Shown here: positions 9,726 to 18,572 of the stretch, piece by piece
How positions within the stretch are numbered: position 1 is the stretch's first letter
Layout: each line of letters opens with the position of its first letter
Assembly (NCBI RefSeq): GCF_009193175.1
Contig: NZ_VUKE01000019.1
Span: 1-64,000, forward strand
Reading direction: 5' to 3'
DNA length: 64,000 nucleotides
Origin: Georgenia ruanii
Lineage (GTDB): Bacteria; Actinomycetota; Actinomycetes; Actinomycetales; Actinomycetaceae
The notes under the pieces: generated by a model
The model's input: the letters and a program-made list of their open reading frames with translations, nothing else
Told to the model about the DNA's origin: nothing
Database searches by the model: none
Program-made: the position numbers and the translations under genes

Positions 9726-10216
9726 CCAGCACCGACGGGCGCGAGCTGCGCCTGACCCACCTCGACGCGGCCGGCCATGCCCGGATGGTCGACGTCACGG
9801 GCAAGCAGCCCACCGTCCGCGAGGCCGTCGCCACCGGCGAGGTCCGCTGCAGCCGCACGGTCATGACGGCGCTGCGCGAGGGCACCGTGCCCAAGGGCGA
9901 CGTGCTCGCCGTCGCACGCATCGCCGGCATCGCCGCCGCCAAGAAGACCCCCGAGCTGCTGCCGCTCGCGCACACCATCGGCGTGCACGGCGCCGCCGTC
10001 GACCTCGAGCTCGCCGAGGACCGGGTGGTCATCACCGCGACCGTGCGCACCGCCGACCGCACCGGGGTGGAGATGGAGGCCCTCACCGCGGTCTCGGTGG
10101 CCGCCCTCGCCGTCGTCGACATGGTCAAGGGCGTGGACCGCTCCGCGGAGATCACCGGGGTGAAGGTGGTCGCCAAGTCCGGCGGCCGCTCCGGCGACTG
10201 GCGCCGCCCGAGCTGA
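9722..10216 (+). CDS. moaC: cyclic pyranopterin monophosphate synthase MoaC
   Basis: A 164-residue protein that converts the MoaA product into cyclic pyranopterin monophosphate, the first stable Moco intermediate. The family pattern is intact: [17 protein letters not shown] near the N-terminus, [15 protein letters not shown] and [13 protein letters not shown] in the middle and the [20 protein letters not shown] helix later, which holds the conserved acidic residues. Length fits (158-170). The GTG start at 9722 overlaps the moeA stop, and the next gene, mobA, begins one base after its own stop. The gene for the partner radical-SAM enzyme MoaA is not in this window. Confidence 0.95.
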   Translation: MTSTDGRELRLTHLDAAGHARMVDVTGKQPTVREAVATGEVRCSRTVMTALREGTVPKGDVLAVARIAGIAAAKKTPELLPLAHTIGVHGAAVDLELAEDRVVITATVRTADRTGVEMEALTAVSVAALAVVDMVKGVDRSAEITGVKVVAKSGGRSGDWRRPS

Positions 10217-10217
10217 C

Positions 10218-10814
10218 GTGAGCGCCCCGATGCCCTCATTCGACGCGATCGTCCTCGCCGGCGGCACCGCGAGCCGGCTCGACGGCGTGTCCAAGCCCGA
10301 CGTCGAGCTCGGCGGGCGCCGGCTGCTCGACCACACCCTCGCCGCCACCGCCGGGGCGGGCCGGGTCGTCGTCGTCGCGCCGGAGTCGGTGGCGGTGCCC
10401 GACGGCGTCGTCCGCACCCTCGAGGACCCCCCGCACGGCGGCCCGGTCGCCGGGCTGGCCGCCGGGCTGGCGGCGCTGGACGGGCACCCGGCCGGCGGGA
10501 GCGGCACGGCGCCGCTGCTGCTCGTGCTCTCCTGCGACGTGCCCTTCGCCGGCGGCGCGGTTCCCCGCCTGCTCGCCGCCGTCGGTGAGGGGGCCGACGG
10601 CGCGTGCCTGCGCGACGCCTCGGGGTACCTGCAGTGGCTGGTCGCGGTCTACCGCACGGACGCGCTGCGCGGCCGGCTCGACGCCCTGGCGTCCGGGCGG
10701 CGGGGGTCCTCGGTGCGGGCCCTGGTGGCCCCGCTGCGCCTGGTGGCGGTGCCCGCCCGCGGCCAGGAGGCGGCGGACGTGGACACCTGGGCGGACCTGG
10801 ACTCGCTCGGCTGA
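10218..10814 (+). CDS. mobA: molybdenum cofactor guanylyltransferase-like protein MobA
   Basis: A 198-residue nucleotidyltransferase that probably attaches GMP to molybdenum cofactor. The N-terminal loop VLAGGTASRLDGVSKPDVELGG is the LAGGxSxRxGxxK signature with Met replaced by Leu and the usual GxxK spacing kept. GGPVAGLAAGL and the metal-site strand VLSCDVPF follow. Length fits MobA (190-215). It starts with GTG one base after the moaC stop, so it belongs to the moeA-moaC-mobA run. A guanylyltransferase suggests that bis-MGD or MGD enzymes are used, none of which lie in view. A CTP-specific MocA-like role cannot be excluded. Confidence 0.85.
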   Translation: MSAPMPSFDAIVLAGGTASRLDGVSKPDVELGGRRLLDHTLAATAGAGRVVVVAPESVAVPDGVVRTLEDPPHGGPVAGLAAGLAALDGHPAGGSGTAPLLLVLSCDVPFAGGAVPRLLAAVGEGADGACLRDASGYLQWLVAVYRTDALRGRLDALASGRRGSSVRALVAPLRLVAVPARGQEAADVDTWADLDSLG

Positions 10815-10917
10815 CGGCGGGTCGCGCCGGGCAAAGCGCGCCCGGTGGCCCGCGGGTCGCTGTACGGTCCGCTCATCGACGTCCGCGCCCCGTCGGCGGC
10901 CAAGGGAGGTCGGCCCG

Positions 10918-11514
10918 ATGAAGGGATACTCCCTCGCCTACCGGTTGGGGTTCACCCCGTGGGAGCACCACGGGAGGGTGACCCGGGCCCATGTCGACCC
11001 CCTGCTGGCGCGGGAGGAGACCGGACGGTCCCGCCCGCTCGGTCGAGCCCTCGACCTCGGCTGCGGCCGCGGCCAGCACAGCGCCCGGCTCGCGCGGCGA
11101 GGGTGGGAGGTCGTGGGGGTCGACGTCGTCCCGCGGGCGGTCGATGACGCCAGGCGCCGGCGCATCTCCGGTGCCACCTTCGTGGTCGGCGACGTGACGG
11201 ACCTGGCGCCGAGCGAGCTAGGGACGTTCGACCTCTTCCTCGACGTCGGCTGCTTCCAGGGCCTGAACCCCGAGCAGCGCCTCGCCGAGGGCCGGGGCGT
11301 CTCGGCGCTCGCCAACCCGGGGGCCACGCTGCTGATGCTCGCCTTCGGGGCCACGCCGATCCGGTCCGTCATCGGCGGCGTCAGCCGGGCGGAGATCGAG
11401 GGCGCCCTCGACGGCTGGGAGATGCTCTCGGTCGACGCCGCGGACACCACGGGGCTGGGATGGCCGCTGACGCGGACCTCACCGCGGTGGTACCGGCTCC
11501 GCCTGGCGGCGTAG
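10918..11514 (+). CDS. class I SAM-dependent methyltransferase
   Basis: A 198-residue Rossmann-fold methyltransferase. Motif I is ALDLGCGRGQHSARLARRGW (about 43-62), followed by VVGVDVVPRAVDDAR (motif II, acidic residue at the strand end) and FDLFLDVGCFQGL (motif IV-like). The N-terminal KGYSLAYRLGFTPWEH is common to a group of small actinobacterial methyltransferases of unknown substrate. The start is well supported by GGGAGGT seven bases upstream. It follows mobA by 103 bp, with a possible -10 (TACGGT, 10863-10868) in the gap, so it may have its own promoter. Nothing ties it to molybdenum except position. Confidence 0.8.
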   Translation: MKGYSLAYRLGFTPWEHHGRVTRAHVDPLLAREETGRSRPLGRALDLGCGRGQHSARLARRGWEVVGVDVVPRAVDDARRRRISGATFVVGDVTDLAPSELGTFDLFLDVGCFQGLNPEQRLAEGRGVSALANPGATLLMLAFGATPIRSVIGGVSRAEIEGALDGWEMLSVDAADTTGLGWPLTRTSPRWYRLRLAA

Positions 11515-11534
11515 GCGTCAGCGCGCCGCCGCCG

Positions 11535-12071
11535 TCACGACGGCTCGTGCGCGCCGCCACCGAGCTGGTCGAGGATGTGGTGGACCAGCGGGGCGAGGAC
11601 GGCGACGGAGTCGCGCACCCCGCCCGGCGACCCCGGCGCGTTGACCACCAGCGCCTCGCCGCCCGCCCCGGGCGTGATGCCGGCCAGCCCGCGCGAGAGC
11701 ACCGCGGCGGGCACCGTCGCGGCGCCGCGGGCCCGGATCGCGTCGGCCAGGCCGGGCAGCTCGCGGACGAGCAGCGGGCCGGTGCCCTCGGGGGTGAGGT
11801 CTCGCGGCCCGATGCCGGTCCCGCCGGTGGTGAGCACCACCCGCGCGCCGGCCGCGAGCGCCCGGCGGATCGCCCGGCGGACGCTGTCGACGCCGTCGGG
11901 CACGACGACGACCTCCGCGCTCACCCCGGCCTCGGCCAGCAACGCCGCGGCGAGCGGGCCGGAGCGGTCCTCCGCCTCGCCGCGGGCGCACCGGTCGGAC
12001 ACGGTGATCACCGCGCCGGCCACGCGGCCGTGGTCCCCGCGGGTGCTTCCGCCGTCGTCATCGCTGGTCAC
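11535..12071 (-). CDS. mog: molybdopterin adenylyltransferase Mog/MoaB
   Basis: A 178-residue MogA/MoaB-fold protein that adenylylates molybdopterin before MoeA inserts molybdenum. Diagnostic are AVITVSDRCARGEAEDRSGPLAA at the N-terminal third and VLTTGGTGIGPRDLTPEGT in the middle, then VVNAPGSPGGVRDSV. It converges on the methyltransferase gene with only 20 bp between. The GTG at 12071 overlaps a TGA that belongs to the degraded response-regulator reading frame upstream (GTGA). Mog was therefore once the distal gene of a pair and may now have poor expression signals; no ribosome-binding site is evident. Longer in-frame extensions reach into that remnant and are not taken as coding. Confidence 0.88.
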   Translation of the reverse strand: MTSDDDGGSTRGDHGRVAGAVITVSDRCARGEAEDRSGPLAAALLAEAGVSAEVVVVPDGVDSVRRAIRRALAAGARVVLTTGGTGIGPRDLTPEGTGPLLVRELPGLADAIRARGAATVPAAVLSRGLAGITPGAGGEALVVNAPGSPGGVRDSVAVLAPLVHHILDQLGGGAHEPS

Positions 12072-12591
12072 GGGTCCACGGTATCGGGGCGCCCGGCCCA
12101 GCCAGCGACATGGCCGGTCACGCCGTGCCGGTGGGCCAGGAGCACCGCCTGCACGGGGGCTGAGCGACTGCAGGTTTGCTGGCTCGGGCGCGGGCGCCCG
12201 CTCCAGGTACCGGTGGATTATCCGCGTCAGCACCGGCGGCGCCAGCGGCGCCTCGCCGTCCGCCGCCCGCCCGACCGCACCCACCAGCTGCTGCGCCGAG
12301 GCCTCCTTGAGGAGAAACCCCGACGCACCGGCCGTGAGCGCGTCGTAGACGTGCCGGTCGAGATCGAACGTGTTCAGCATGATCACGCGGCAGGGCCGGC
12401 CCCGCTCCACGATCCGCCGGGTGGCCTCGATACCGTCGGTCCCGGGCATGCGCACGTCCATCAGCGACGTCCGGCTCCAGCTCGACGGCGAGGGCGACGG
12501 CCTCCGCGCCGTCGGCCGCCTCCCCGACCACCTCGACCCCGCCCAGCTCGAGGATCAGCCGCAGCCCGCTGCGGACCATGTCCTGGTCGTC
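12068..12591 (-). pseudogene. degraded NarL/FixJ-type response regulator
   Basis: Three separate lesions can be read. The N-terminus begins within the receiver domain (SADDQDMVRSGLRLILELGG), with the first strand and start codon missing. A reading-frame change near 12464 separates EAVALAVELEPDV from MDVRMPGTDGIEATRRI. After the receiver domain (through VLTRIIHRYLERAPAPEP) the sequence reaches SLSP and then, in a third frame, jumps to VQAVLLAHRHGV, the usual C-terminal tail, so about 40 residues holding the LuxR helix-turn-helix are gone. The terminal TGA (12068-12070) overlaps the mog start. This was a response regulator whose histidine kinase is no longer recognisable. Confidence 0.8.
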
Positions 12592-12596
12592 GGCGG

Positions 12597-12749
12597 ATGG
12601 CCCTCGGGTTCCTGGCGTTGCCGATCATGTGCGTGGTGACGGTGGCGAAGGTGACCGCCTACGACGAGCCCGAGAGCGTCCTCTTCCTGATCGTCGACGT
12701 CGTGATCTTCGTGCTGCTGGTGCTCGCCTGGCGGGCCGACCGGCGTTGA
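12597..12749 (+). pseudogene. remnant of a small membrane protein
   Basis: A 50-codon stretch (MALGFLALPIMCVVTVAKVT and on) ends in a clear transmembrane helix, VVIFVLLVLAWRADRR, then a stop. It begins exactly where the damaged response regulator reading ends, with no ribosome-binding site. I read it as the 3' end of a divergently transcribed membrane gene left after a deletion that removed both 5' ends. It might still be a tiny expressed membrane peptide. Confidence 0.35.
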
Positions 12750-12765
12750 CCAGGCGCGGCCGGCC

Positions 12766-14088
12766 TCAGGCGCCAGTCCCGCCGGCGGCCAGCACCGCCC
12801 CCACCACGGGCCGGGTGCCCACGAGCGCCAGGCGCACCAGGCCCACCCCGGCCGCCATGCAGGCGAGCAGCACCGCGACCGACAGCGGCGCCATCACCAG
12901 TGCCAGGCCGACCAACGGCAGCATGAGCGCGGCCGCGACCCCGGCGGAGCCGAGCGCCACGGTCAGCAGCGGGACCATGACGGCGCGGGTGCGGGCCGCA
13001 TCGAGGGTCTTCCGGGGCATGCCGAGCTTGTCCAGGCTGACGTAGAGGTCGGCCCGGTCGAGCACCTGCGCGGTCTGGTTCACCCCCACCGAGCACGCCA
13101 CCGTGAGGAACGAGGCGACGAGCGTGATGAGGATGCCGGTGCGAATGTCCTGCGCGAGGTACATCTCCGGTCCCGACGTCGGCTCCTGGCCGGCCATCAT
13201 CGCCACCCCGGTGCCGGCGAAGACGGCGACGAAGCTCGTCATCGCCACGCCGCCGACCTGCCGCCAGACGGCCTTCGGCGCTTCCAGGACCTGCCGCGCG
13301 GCGATGAGCTTCTCGACCGTCATGGCCCGGCGCAGCTGGACCCGGGCGACAACGCCCACCGCCCAGGGACCGACGAGGTTGAGCACGCCGAGCCCGGCGG
13401 CGAACGCGCCGAGGATGACCGCCACGGCCACGGCGACGTCGCGGAAGCTCGACTGGAGCGCGACGACGGCGACCGCCACCACGACCACGGCGACGACGGC
13501 CCGGGCGCCGCGCACCCGGTCGGTGCTCTGGCGGGTGCGCACCCCCAGGGGCGAGATCACCACCCGGCGCAGGCCCACCGCGGCGCTGACGGCGCCGAGG
13601 ACCGTCACCGCGGCCACGGCGGCCAGCACGGCCAGGGGCGGGAGCCAGTAGGCGGCGCCGATCGGCTCGCCGCGAAAGGGGACCTGCTGCACCGCCGGGC
13701 CGAGCAGGAAGTAGCCCAGCACGCCGGCCACCGCCCCGCCGAGCGCCAGGGCCGCCGACTCCGCGACCGTCATCGCGGCGACCGTCGCCGGCGTCGCCCC
13801 GAGCAGGCGGAGGGTGGCGAGGCGGTCGTCGCGCCGCCGCGCGGACAGGCGGGCCGCGGACCCGCCCAGGGTGAGCAGCGGCAGCACGAGGAGGATCACC
13901 GCCAGGGCTGCCAACGACTGGTAGAAGGTCGCCATCTCGTCCTGCCAGCGCAGGAAGGACACCGCGCCGGCGAGCACCGTCAGCAGCAGCGTGGTCGTGG
14001 CCGCGAAGGCCACCACCGGCAGCGCCATCGTGCCGCGGGCGGCGGAGCCGCGCCGGGCCAGGAGCCACAGCAGGCGCAGGGTGGTCAC
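12766..14088 (-). CDS. ABC exporter permease, FtsX/MacB-type
   Basis: A 440-residue integral membrane protein of the FtsX-like permease family. It starts with a short cytosolic segment and TM1 (GTMALPVVAFAATTTLLLTV), then groups of helices in the N- and C-terminal halves. The DDRLATLRLLGATPATVAAM motif after the second helix is the classic FtsX coupling segment, echoed by VSLDKLGMPRKTLDAAR in the second half. The GTG start at 14088 overlaps the stop of the ATPase gene (GTGA), so the two form a coupled operon and one complex. Substrates of such pairs are often antimicrobial peptides or lipids. The nearby ruined two-component regulator suggests the pair was once a peptide-sensing and -resistance module. 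Confidence 0.85.
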   Translation of the reverse strand: MTTLRLLWLLARRGSAARGTMALPVVAFAATTTLLLTVLAGAVSFLRWQDEMATFYQSLAALAVILLVLPLLTLGGSAARLSARRRDDRLATLRLLGATPATVAAMTVAESAALALGGAVAGVLGYFLLGPAVQQVPFRGEPIGAAYWLPPLAVLAAVAAVTVLGAVSAAVGLRRVVISPLGVRTRQSTDRVRGARAVVAVVVVAVAVVALQSSFRDVAVAVAVILGAFAAGLGVLNLVGPWAVGVVARVQLRRAMTVEKLIAARQVLEAPKAVWRQVGGVAMTSFVAVFAGTGVAMMAGQEPTSGPEMYLAQDIRTGILITLVASFLTVACSVGVNQTAQVLDRADLYVSLDKLGMPRKTLDAARTRAVMVPLLTVALGSAGVAAALMLPLVGLALVMAPLSVAVLLACMAAGVGLVRLALVGTRPVVGAVLAAGGTGA

Positions 14089-14927
14089 CGGGCACCCCCG
14101 GCGTGCTCGGCGACGACGCGCCCGTCGCGCAGCCGCACCACGCGGGTGCACCGGGCCGCCACGCCCTCATCGTGGGTGACGACGACCAGCGTGCGGCCGG
14201 TGCCGGTGGTGGCCCCCAGGAGCAGGTCCATGACCTCGGCCGAGGTGGCGGAGTCCAGCGCCCCGGTGGGCTCGTCGGCGAAGGTCACCGGCGCCCCGGT
14301 GACCTGGGCGCGAGCGATGGCGACGCGCTGGGCCTGGCCGCCGGAGAGCTGGCCGATGCGTCGGTGCTCCATGCCCGCCAGCCCCAGGGCGTGCAGCCAG
14401 CCCGCGGCGGCGTGCTCCGCCGCCGGGCGGGCGGCGCCGCCGAGCATGAGGGCGACGGCGACGTTCTCCAGCGCCGTGAGCTCGGGCAGCAGCAGCCCCT
14501 CCTGGAAGACGAAGCCGAACTGCTCGCGGCGCAGCCGGGAGCGGCCGGCCTCGTTGAGGGCGCTGACCACGACGTCGCCGGCCGCCGTGGCGAGGCGGAC
14601 GTCGCCGCCGTCCGGCCGGACGATGCCGGCGAGGCAGTGCAGCAGGGTGGTCTTGCCGGAGCCGGAGGCGCCCATGATCGCCACCGACTCCCCGCGCCGG
14701 ACGGTGAGGTCCACCCCGGCGAGCGCGGTCGTGGTCCCGTAGGTCTTGGTCAGGCCGCGGGCGGCGAGGACGGCGGCGCCGGCGTGTGCGGGATCGGCGG
14801 CGTGTGCGGGAGCGGCGGCGGCCGCCGGGACGGGGCCCGGAGCGGCCGAGGACGGCGGAACCGCCGGGGCGGGGGCGCCGGCCCCTCTCACGGTGCCGGC
14901 GAACGGAACGGGCGGGTGCTGGCTCAT
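14085..14927 (-). CDS. ABC transporter ATP-binding protein (LolD/MacB-type)
   Basis: A 280-residue ATPase. An unusual Ala/Pro-rich 50-residue lead precedes the domain. Walker A is MGASGSGKTTLL, the Q-loop follows in FGFVFQEGLLLPELTALENV, the signature is [14 protein letters not shown], Walker B is VTFADEPTGALD and the switch His is in VVVTHDE. This pattern matches LolD/MacB/FtsE-like exporters rather than importers. It is translated together with the FtsX-type permease. The ATG at 14927 was preferred to an upstream in-frame extension because the longer product adds only low-complexity sequence. It is divergent from the molybdate regulator gene. Confidence 0.9.
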   Translation of the reverse strand: MSQHPPVPFAGTVRGAGAPAPAVPPSSAAPGPVPAAAAAPAHAADPAHAGAAVLAARGLTKTYGTTTALAGVDLTVRRGESVAIMGASGSGKTTLLHCLAGIVRPDGGDVRLATAAGDVVVSALNEAGRSRLRREQFGFVFQEGLLLPELTALENVAVALMLGGAARPAAEHAAAGWLHALGLAGMEHRRIGQLSGGQAQRVAIARAQVTGAPVTFADEPTGALDSATSAEVMDLLLGATTGTGRTLVVVTHDEGVAARCTRVVRLRDGRVVAEHAGGAR

Positions 14928-15105
14928 GCCCCGATCCTCCGCGGGGCGCGCGGCCCGCGGCATCGGGCACCGGGATGATCCCGTCCGCCCGCCGTCCGTC
15001 CCCGGGCGGACCGGCGGGTCGCCCTCGCGTCGCACGCGGGCACAACGAACACCCCTCACCCGCAGGAGCGGGACAATGACCTAGATCCGGCCGCGAGCGC
15101 GGCAC

Positions 15106-15111
15106 TAGAGT
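15106..15111 (+). promoter_or_regulatory. -10 element of the HTH-TOBE regulator gene, leaderless configuration
   Basis: TAGAGT is followed by seven bases and the ATG at 15119, with no ribosome-binding site. The remaining divergent region 14928-15105 has no operator I can identify with confidence. Confidence 0.5.
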
Positions 15112-15118
15112 CGTCGCC

Positions 15119-15526
15119 ATGCCGCAGTATCGGATCAGCGAGGCCGCCGCACTGCTGGGCGTCAGCGACGACACCGTCCGCCGCTGGGCCGACGACGGCC
15201 GGCTCGAGGCGTCGGTCGACGCCGCCGGCCGCAAGGTGGTCGACGGCGCCGACCTCGCCCGCCACGCCCAGGAGCTGCACGCCGCCCCGCCCGCGGGTCC
15301 GGACGACCGGGTCGGGCGCTCGGCCCGCAACCGGTTCACCGGGCTCGTCACGCGCGTGGTCGCCGACGGGGTGATGGCGCAGGTCGAGCTGCAGTGCGGG
15401 CCGTACCGGGTCGTCTCGCTCATCAGCCGGGAGGCGGCGGAGGAGCTGGGCCTCGAGCCCGGTTCGCTGGCCACCGCCGTCGTGAAGGCCACCACGGTGA
15501 TCATCGAGACCCCGAAGGCGGTCTGA
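15119..15526 (+). CDS. HTH-TOBE molybdate-responsive regulator or molbindin
   Basis: A 135-residue two-domain protein. Residues 1-50 form a MerR/excisionase-like helix-turn-helix (YRISEAAALLGVSDDTVRRW). Residues 70-133 form a single TOBE/Mop domain (SARNRFTGLVTRVVADGVMAQVELQCG with SLISREAAEELGLEPG), which binds molybdate or tungstate. This architecture is found ahead of mod genes in actinobacteria and probably senses intracellular molybdate to control uptake, in the role that ModE plays in E. coli, although the DNA-binding domain is of a different type. Its TGA overlaps the modA ATG by one base (TGATG), so it is the first gene of the mod operon. Confidence 0.85.
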   Translation: MPQYRISEAAALLGVSDDTVRRWADDGRLEASVDAAGRKVVDGADLARHAQELHAAPPAGPDDRVGRSARNRFTGLVTRVVADGVMAQVELQCGPYRVVSLISREAAEELGLEPGSLATAVVKATTVIIETPKAV

Positions 15527-16314
15527 TGCGCCGGGCCCGGGCGCTCGTGCTGCTCCCCGCCGTCGCCGCGCTCGCGCTCACCGCCTGCGGCAGCCCGGGC
15601 CGCGAGGCCGCCAGCGCTGACGGCACCACCTCCCAGAGCCCGCGCGGGGAGCTCACGGTCTTCGCCGCGGCGTCGCTGCACGGGGTGTTCGAAGAGCTCG
15701 GTCACCAGATCGAGGCCGAGCATCCCGGTGTCACCGTCAGCTTCTCGTTCGCGGGCTCCTCGGACCTCGCCACGCAGGTCCTCGCCGGCGCCCCGGCCGA
15801 CGTCCTCGCCACGGCCAACGAGTCGACCATGAAGCAGGCCGTCGACGGCGGCGCCGTCGCCGGTGACCCCGTCGTGTTCGCCGAGAACGTGCTCACGCTG
15901 GTGGTCCCGCCCGGCAACCCCGCCGGGGTGACCGGCCTGGACGCCAGCCTCGATCGCGCCAAGCTCGTCGTGTGCGCCCCGCAGGTGCCGTGCGGGGCGG
16001 CGACGGCGGAGCTGGCCACGCTCGAGGGCGTCCGGCTGCACCCGGTCAGCGAGGAGTCCTCGGTCACCGACGTGCTCGGCAAGGTCAGCTCGGGCCAGGC
16101 CGACGCGGGCCTCGTCTACACCACCGACGCGACCGGGGCGGGCGACGCCGTGCAGGTCGTGAACGTGCCCGGCGCCGATCGCGTCGTCAACCGCTACCCG
16201 GTGGCGGCCCTTGCCGAGAGCCGCAACCCCGAGCTGGCCCGCCTGTGGGTCGACACCCTGACGGGCGAGGCCGGCCGCACGGTCCTCGCGGACGCCGGGT
16301 TCCGGCTGCCGTGA
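15526..16314 (+). CDS. modA: molybdate ABC transporter substrate-binding lipoprotein ModA
   Basis: A 262-residue periplasmic-type binding protein anchored as a lipoprotein. The signal peptide ends in the lipobox LTAC (Cys at about residue 20). The mature part has the ModA pattern [35 protein letters not shown] (oxyanion-binding Ser residues) and a late [12 protein letters not shown]. It captures molybdate or tungstate for the fused transporter encoded next. Translation is coupled on both sides: start overlapping the regulator stop and stop overlapping the modBC GTG. The last codons are part of the tandem-repeat unit that continues into modBC. Confidence 0.93.
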   Translation: MRRARALVLLPAVAALALTACGSPGREAASADGTTSQSPRGELTVFAAASLHGVFEELGHQIEAEHPGVTVSFSFAGSSDLATQVLAGAPADVLATANESTMKQAVDGGAVAGDPVVFAENVLTLVVPPGNPAGVTGLDASLDRAKLVVCAPQVPCGAATAELATLEGVRLHPVSEESSVTDVLGKVSSGQADAGLVYTTDATGAGDAVQVVNVPGADRVVNRYPVAALAESRNPELARLWVDTLTGEAGRTVLADAGFRLP

Positions 16315-16430
16315 GCCGACCCGCAGCTCCCAGCGGACGCCGGACGCCGGCTGCCGTGAGCCGACCCGCAGCTCCCAGCGGACGCCGGACGCCGGCTGCC
16401 GTGAGCCGACCCGCAGCTCCCCGCGGACGC
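16311..16430 (+). repeat. 45-bp in-frame tandem repeat at the modA-modBC junction
   Basis: Units begin at 16311, 16356 and 16401, each with GTGAGCCGACCCGCAGCTCC. The first two are identical over 45 bp and the third is partial. The end of modA (16291-16310) resembles the end of the unit, so the modA stop and modB start signal has been triplicated. The repeat encodes [15 protein letters not shown]. Confidence 0.9.
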
Positions 16431-18572
16431 GGCGTCCCGCCCGTGGGGCGGCCGCGCGCCGCGGTCCCGGCCGGCCTGCCCCGGTGGGTGGCGGCGCCGG
16501 CCGCGATCGCCGTCCTCCTCCTCGCCCTGCCGGTGCTCGGGATGCTGCTGCGGGTGCCGTGGGCGCGGTTCCCCGCGCTGCTCGCGACCGAGGCCTCGGT
16601 GGACGCGCTGCTCCTCAGCCTGCGCACGTCGCTGGCGGCGACGGCGCTGTGCGTGCTGCTGGGGGTGCCGCTGGCGCTCGTGCTGGCGCGCACGCGTTGG
16701 CCCGGGCAGCGGGTGGTGCGCACGCTCGTCCTGCTACCGCTCGTGCTGCCGCCGGTGGTCTCCGGTCTGGCGCTGCTGACCACGCTCGGCCGCCGCGGGC
16801 TGCTCGGGGCGCGCCTGGAGGCGCTCGGCATCGACGTCGCCTTCACGACGGCGGCGGTGGTCCTCGCGCAGACCTTCGTCTCCCTGCCCTTCCTCGTGCT
16901 CTCGCTCGAGGGCGCGGTGCGCACCGCCGGGCACCGCTACGAGGACGTCGCCGCCACCCTGGGCGCCCGGCCCACGACGGTGCTGCGCCGGGTGACCCTG
17001 CCGCTGCTGCTGCCCGCCCTCGGCGCCGGCACCGCGCTGGCGTTCGCGCGCTCGCTCGGGGAGTTCGGCGCGACGCTGACCTTCGCCGGCTCGCTCCAGG
17101 GGGTCACGCGCACCCTGCCGCTGGAGATCTACCTCCAGCGCGAGACCGACCCGGACGCGGCGCTCGCCCTGTCGGTGGTGCTCATCGCCGTGGCCGCGGT
17201 GATCGTGCTCGCGACGCAGCGCGGGCGGCGCCGCGGCCCGGGAACCGACGACGCGGGCGCCCCGGAAGAGCCGGACGACACCACCTCTCCCCTCGCCGCA
17301 CCCGATCCCACCGGTCTTGGTACTCGTCCGGCCGCAGCGGTGGACATTCGGCAGGCATTGCCTGACGAAAGCTCACCACAACGCGCTCCGGCCGCGGCGG
17401 CGAGGCGAGGCGCCGCCCGCCAGGCCGCCGCCCGGGGACCGGCACCCGCCGGCTCGATCGCCGTGCACGCCAGCGTGCCGGAGCGCGGCGCGCACCTGGA
17501 CGTCGAGCTCCCCGGCGGGCAGGTCGTCGCCGTGCTCGGCCCCAACGGCGCCGGGAAGTCCACGCTGCTCGGCCTGCTGTCCGGGCTCGTGCGCCCGGGG
17601 GGCGGCGAGGTGCGCATCGGCGCGCGCACCGTGGCCGACGCTGCCAGCTGGGTGCCACCGCACGCCCGGCGCGTGGCGCTGCTGGCCCAGGAGCCGCTGC
17701 TGCTGCCCCACCTCGACGCCCTGGGCAACGTCGCGTTCGGCCCTCGCGCCGGGGGCGTCGCCCGGGCCAGCGCCGAGCGCCTCGCCCGCGAGCGCCTCGC
17801 GCAGGTCGGCGCCGAGGCGCTGGCCGGGCGCCGCCCGCACCAGCTCTCCGGCGGCCAGGCGCAGCGGGTGGCCCTGGCGCGTGCCCTCGCCCCCGAGCCG
17901 GACGTGCTCCTGCTCGACGAGCCGCTCTCCGCCCTCGACGTCTCGGCCGCGGTCGCGATGCGTCAGGTGCTGCGCACCCTGCTGCGCGGGTCGGGTCGCA
18001 CGGCGGTGCTCGTCACGCACGACCTGCTCGACGTCCTCGCCCTGGCCGACGCCGTCGTCGTGCTCGACGGCGGCCGGGTCGTCGAGCAGGGCTCCGCGCT
18101 GGAGGTGCTCGCCCGCCCCCGCTCGGCCTTCGCCGCCCGGCTCGCCGGCGTCAACCTCGTCCTCGGCGGGCTGACGCCGGAGCGCGACGCGATGACCGCC
18201 GGCCGCGCGGCCGTGGGCGGCCCGCCGCCGGACCGCGCCCCGGCCGGCCACGCCGGGGTCGGCCCCCTCGTGCTGCACGGCCTCGTCGACCCGGCCTGCC
18301 AGCCCGGCGAGCAGGTGGCAGCCACGTTCAGCCCGCGCGCCGTCAGCGTGCACCGGGCTCCGCCGGGCGGCAGCCCGCGCAACGTCGTCGGCGTCACCGT
18401 CACCGGGCTGGAGCACCTGGGCGAGCTCGTCCGGGTGCGCGCGACGACGGCGGACGGCCACGCCGTGGCGGCCGACATCACGCCCGCCTCCGTCGCGGAG
18501 CTCGGCCTGGAGCACGGCGCGGCCGTGCTGTTCAGCGTCAAGGCCGCCGAGGTGACGATCTTCCCGGCGTGA
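16311..18572 (+). CDS. modBC: fused molybdate permease-ATPase ModBC
   Basis: A 753-residue single-chain transporter. The permease half (about 55-310) is ModB-like, with the EAA-type loop [30 protein letters not shown]. An Ala/Pro-rich linker (about 310-380) leads to the ModC ATPase: Walker [10 protein letters not shown] near 410, Q-loop region [17 protein letters not shown], signature [15 protein letters not shown] near 511, Walker [13 protein letters not shown] and switch His in [11 protein letters not shown]-terminal TOBE domain (about 650-750) ends the protein. The first GTG (16311) overlaps the modA stop. Because a 45-bp repeat follows, identical in-frame GTGs recur at 16356 and 16401, so the true start is ambiguous over 30 residues. 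A homodimer would supply both half-transporters. Confidence 0.9.
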   Translation: MSRPAAPSGRRTPAAVSRPAAPSGRRTPAAVSRPAAPRGRGVPPVGRPRAAVPAGLPRWVAAPAAIAVLLLALPVLGMLLRVPWARFPALLATEASVDALLLSLRTSLAATALCVLLGVPLALVLARTRWPGQRVVRTLVLLPLVLPPVVSGLALLTTLGRRGLLGARLEALGIDVAFTTAAVVLAQTFVSLPFLVLSLEGAVRTAGHRYEDVAATLGARPTTVLRRVTLPLLLPALGAGTALAFARSLGEFGATLTFAGSLQGVTRTLPLEIYLQRETDPDAALALSVVLIAVAAVIVLATQRGRRRGPGTDDAGAPEEPDDTTSPLAAPDPTGLGTRPAAAVDIRQALPDESSPQRAPAAAARRGAARQAAARGPAPAGSIAVHASVPERGAHLDVELPGGQVVAVLGPNGAGKSTLLGLLSGLVRPGGGEVRIGARTVADAASWVPPHARRVALLAQEPLLLPHLDALGNVAFGPRAGGVARASAERLARERLAQVGAEALAGRRPHQLSGGQAQRVALARALAPEPDVLLLDEPLSALDVSAAVAMRQVLRTLLRGSGRTAVLVTHDLLDVLALADAVVVLDGGRVVEQGSALEVLARPRSAFAARLAGVNLVLGGLTPERDAMTAGRAAVGGPPPDRAPAGHAGVGPLVLHGLVDPACQPGEQVAATFSPRAVSVHRAPPGGSPRNVVGVTVTGLEHLGELVRVRATTADGHAVAADITPASVAELGLEHGAAVLFSVKAAEVTIFPA
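17352..17364. repeat. small inverted repeat inside the ModB-ModC linker
   Basis: CAGGC-ATT-GCCTG lies in a locally less GC-rich patch (about 17320-17390) that encodes the linker between the two domains. It may be the relic of the intergenic region that was lost when modB and modC fused. Confidence 0.35.

Noticed and set aside
7484-10216. 910-codon frame across moeZ, moeA and moaC
   Set aside because: Only its last 164 codons (moaC, from 9722) make sense; the remainder is an out-of-frame reading of moeZ and moeA.
12068-12461. fusion of a response-regulator receiver domain to Mog
   Set aside because: The in-frame join is a by-product of the frame change and helix-turn-helix deletion; Mog has its own GTG and the receiver part is damaged.
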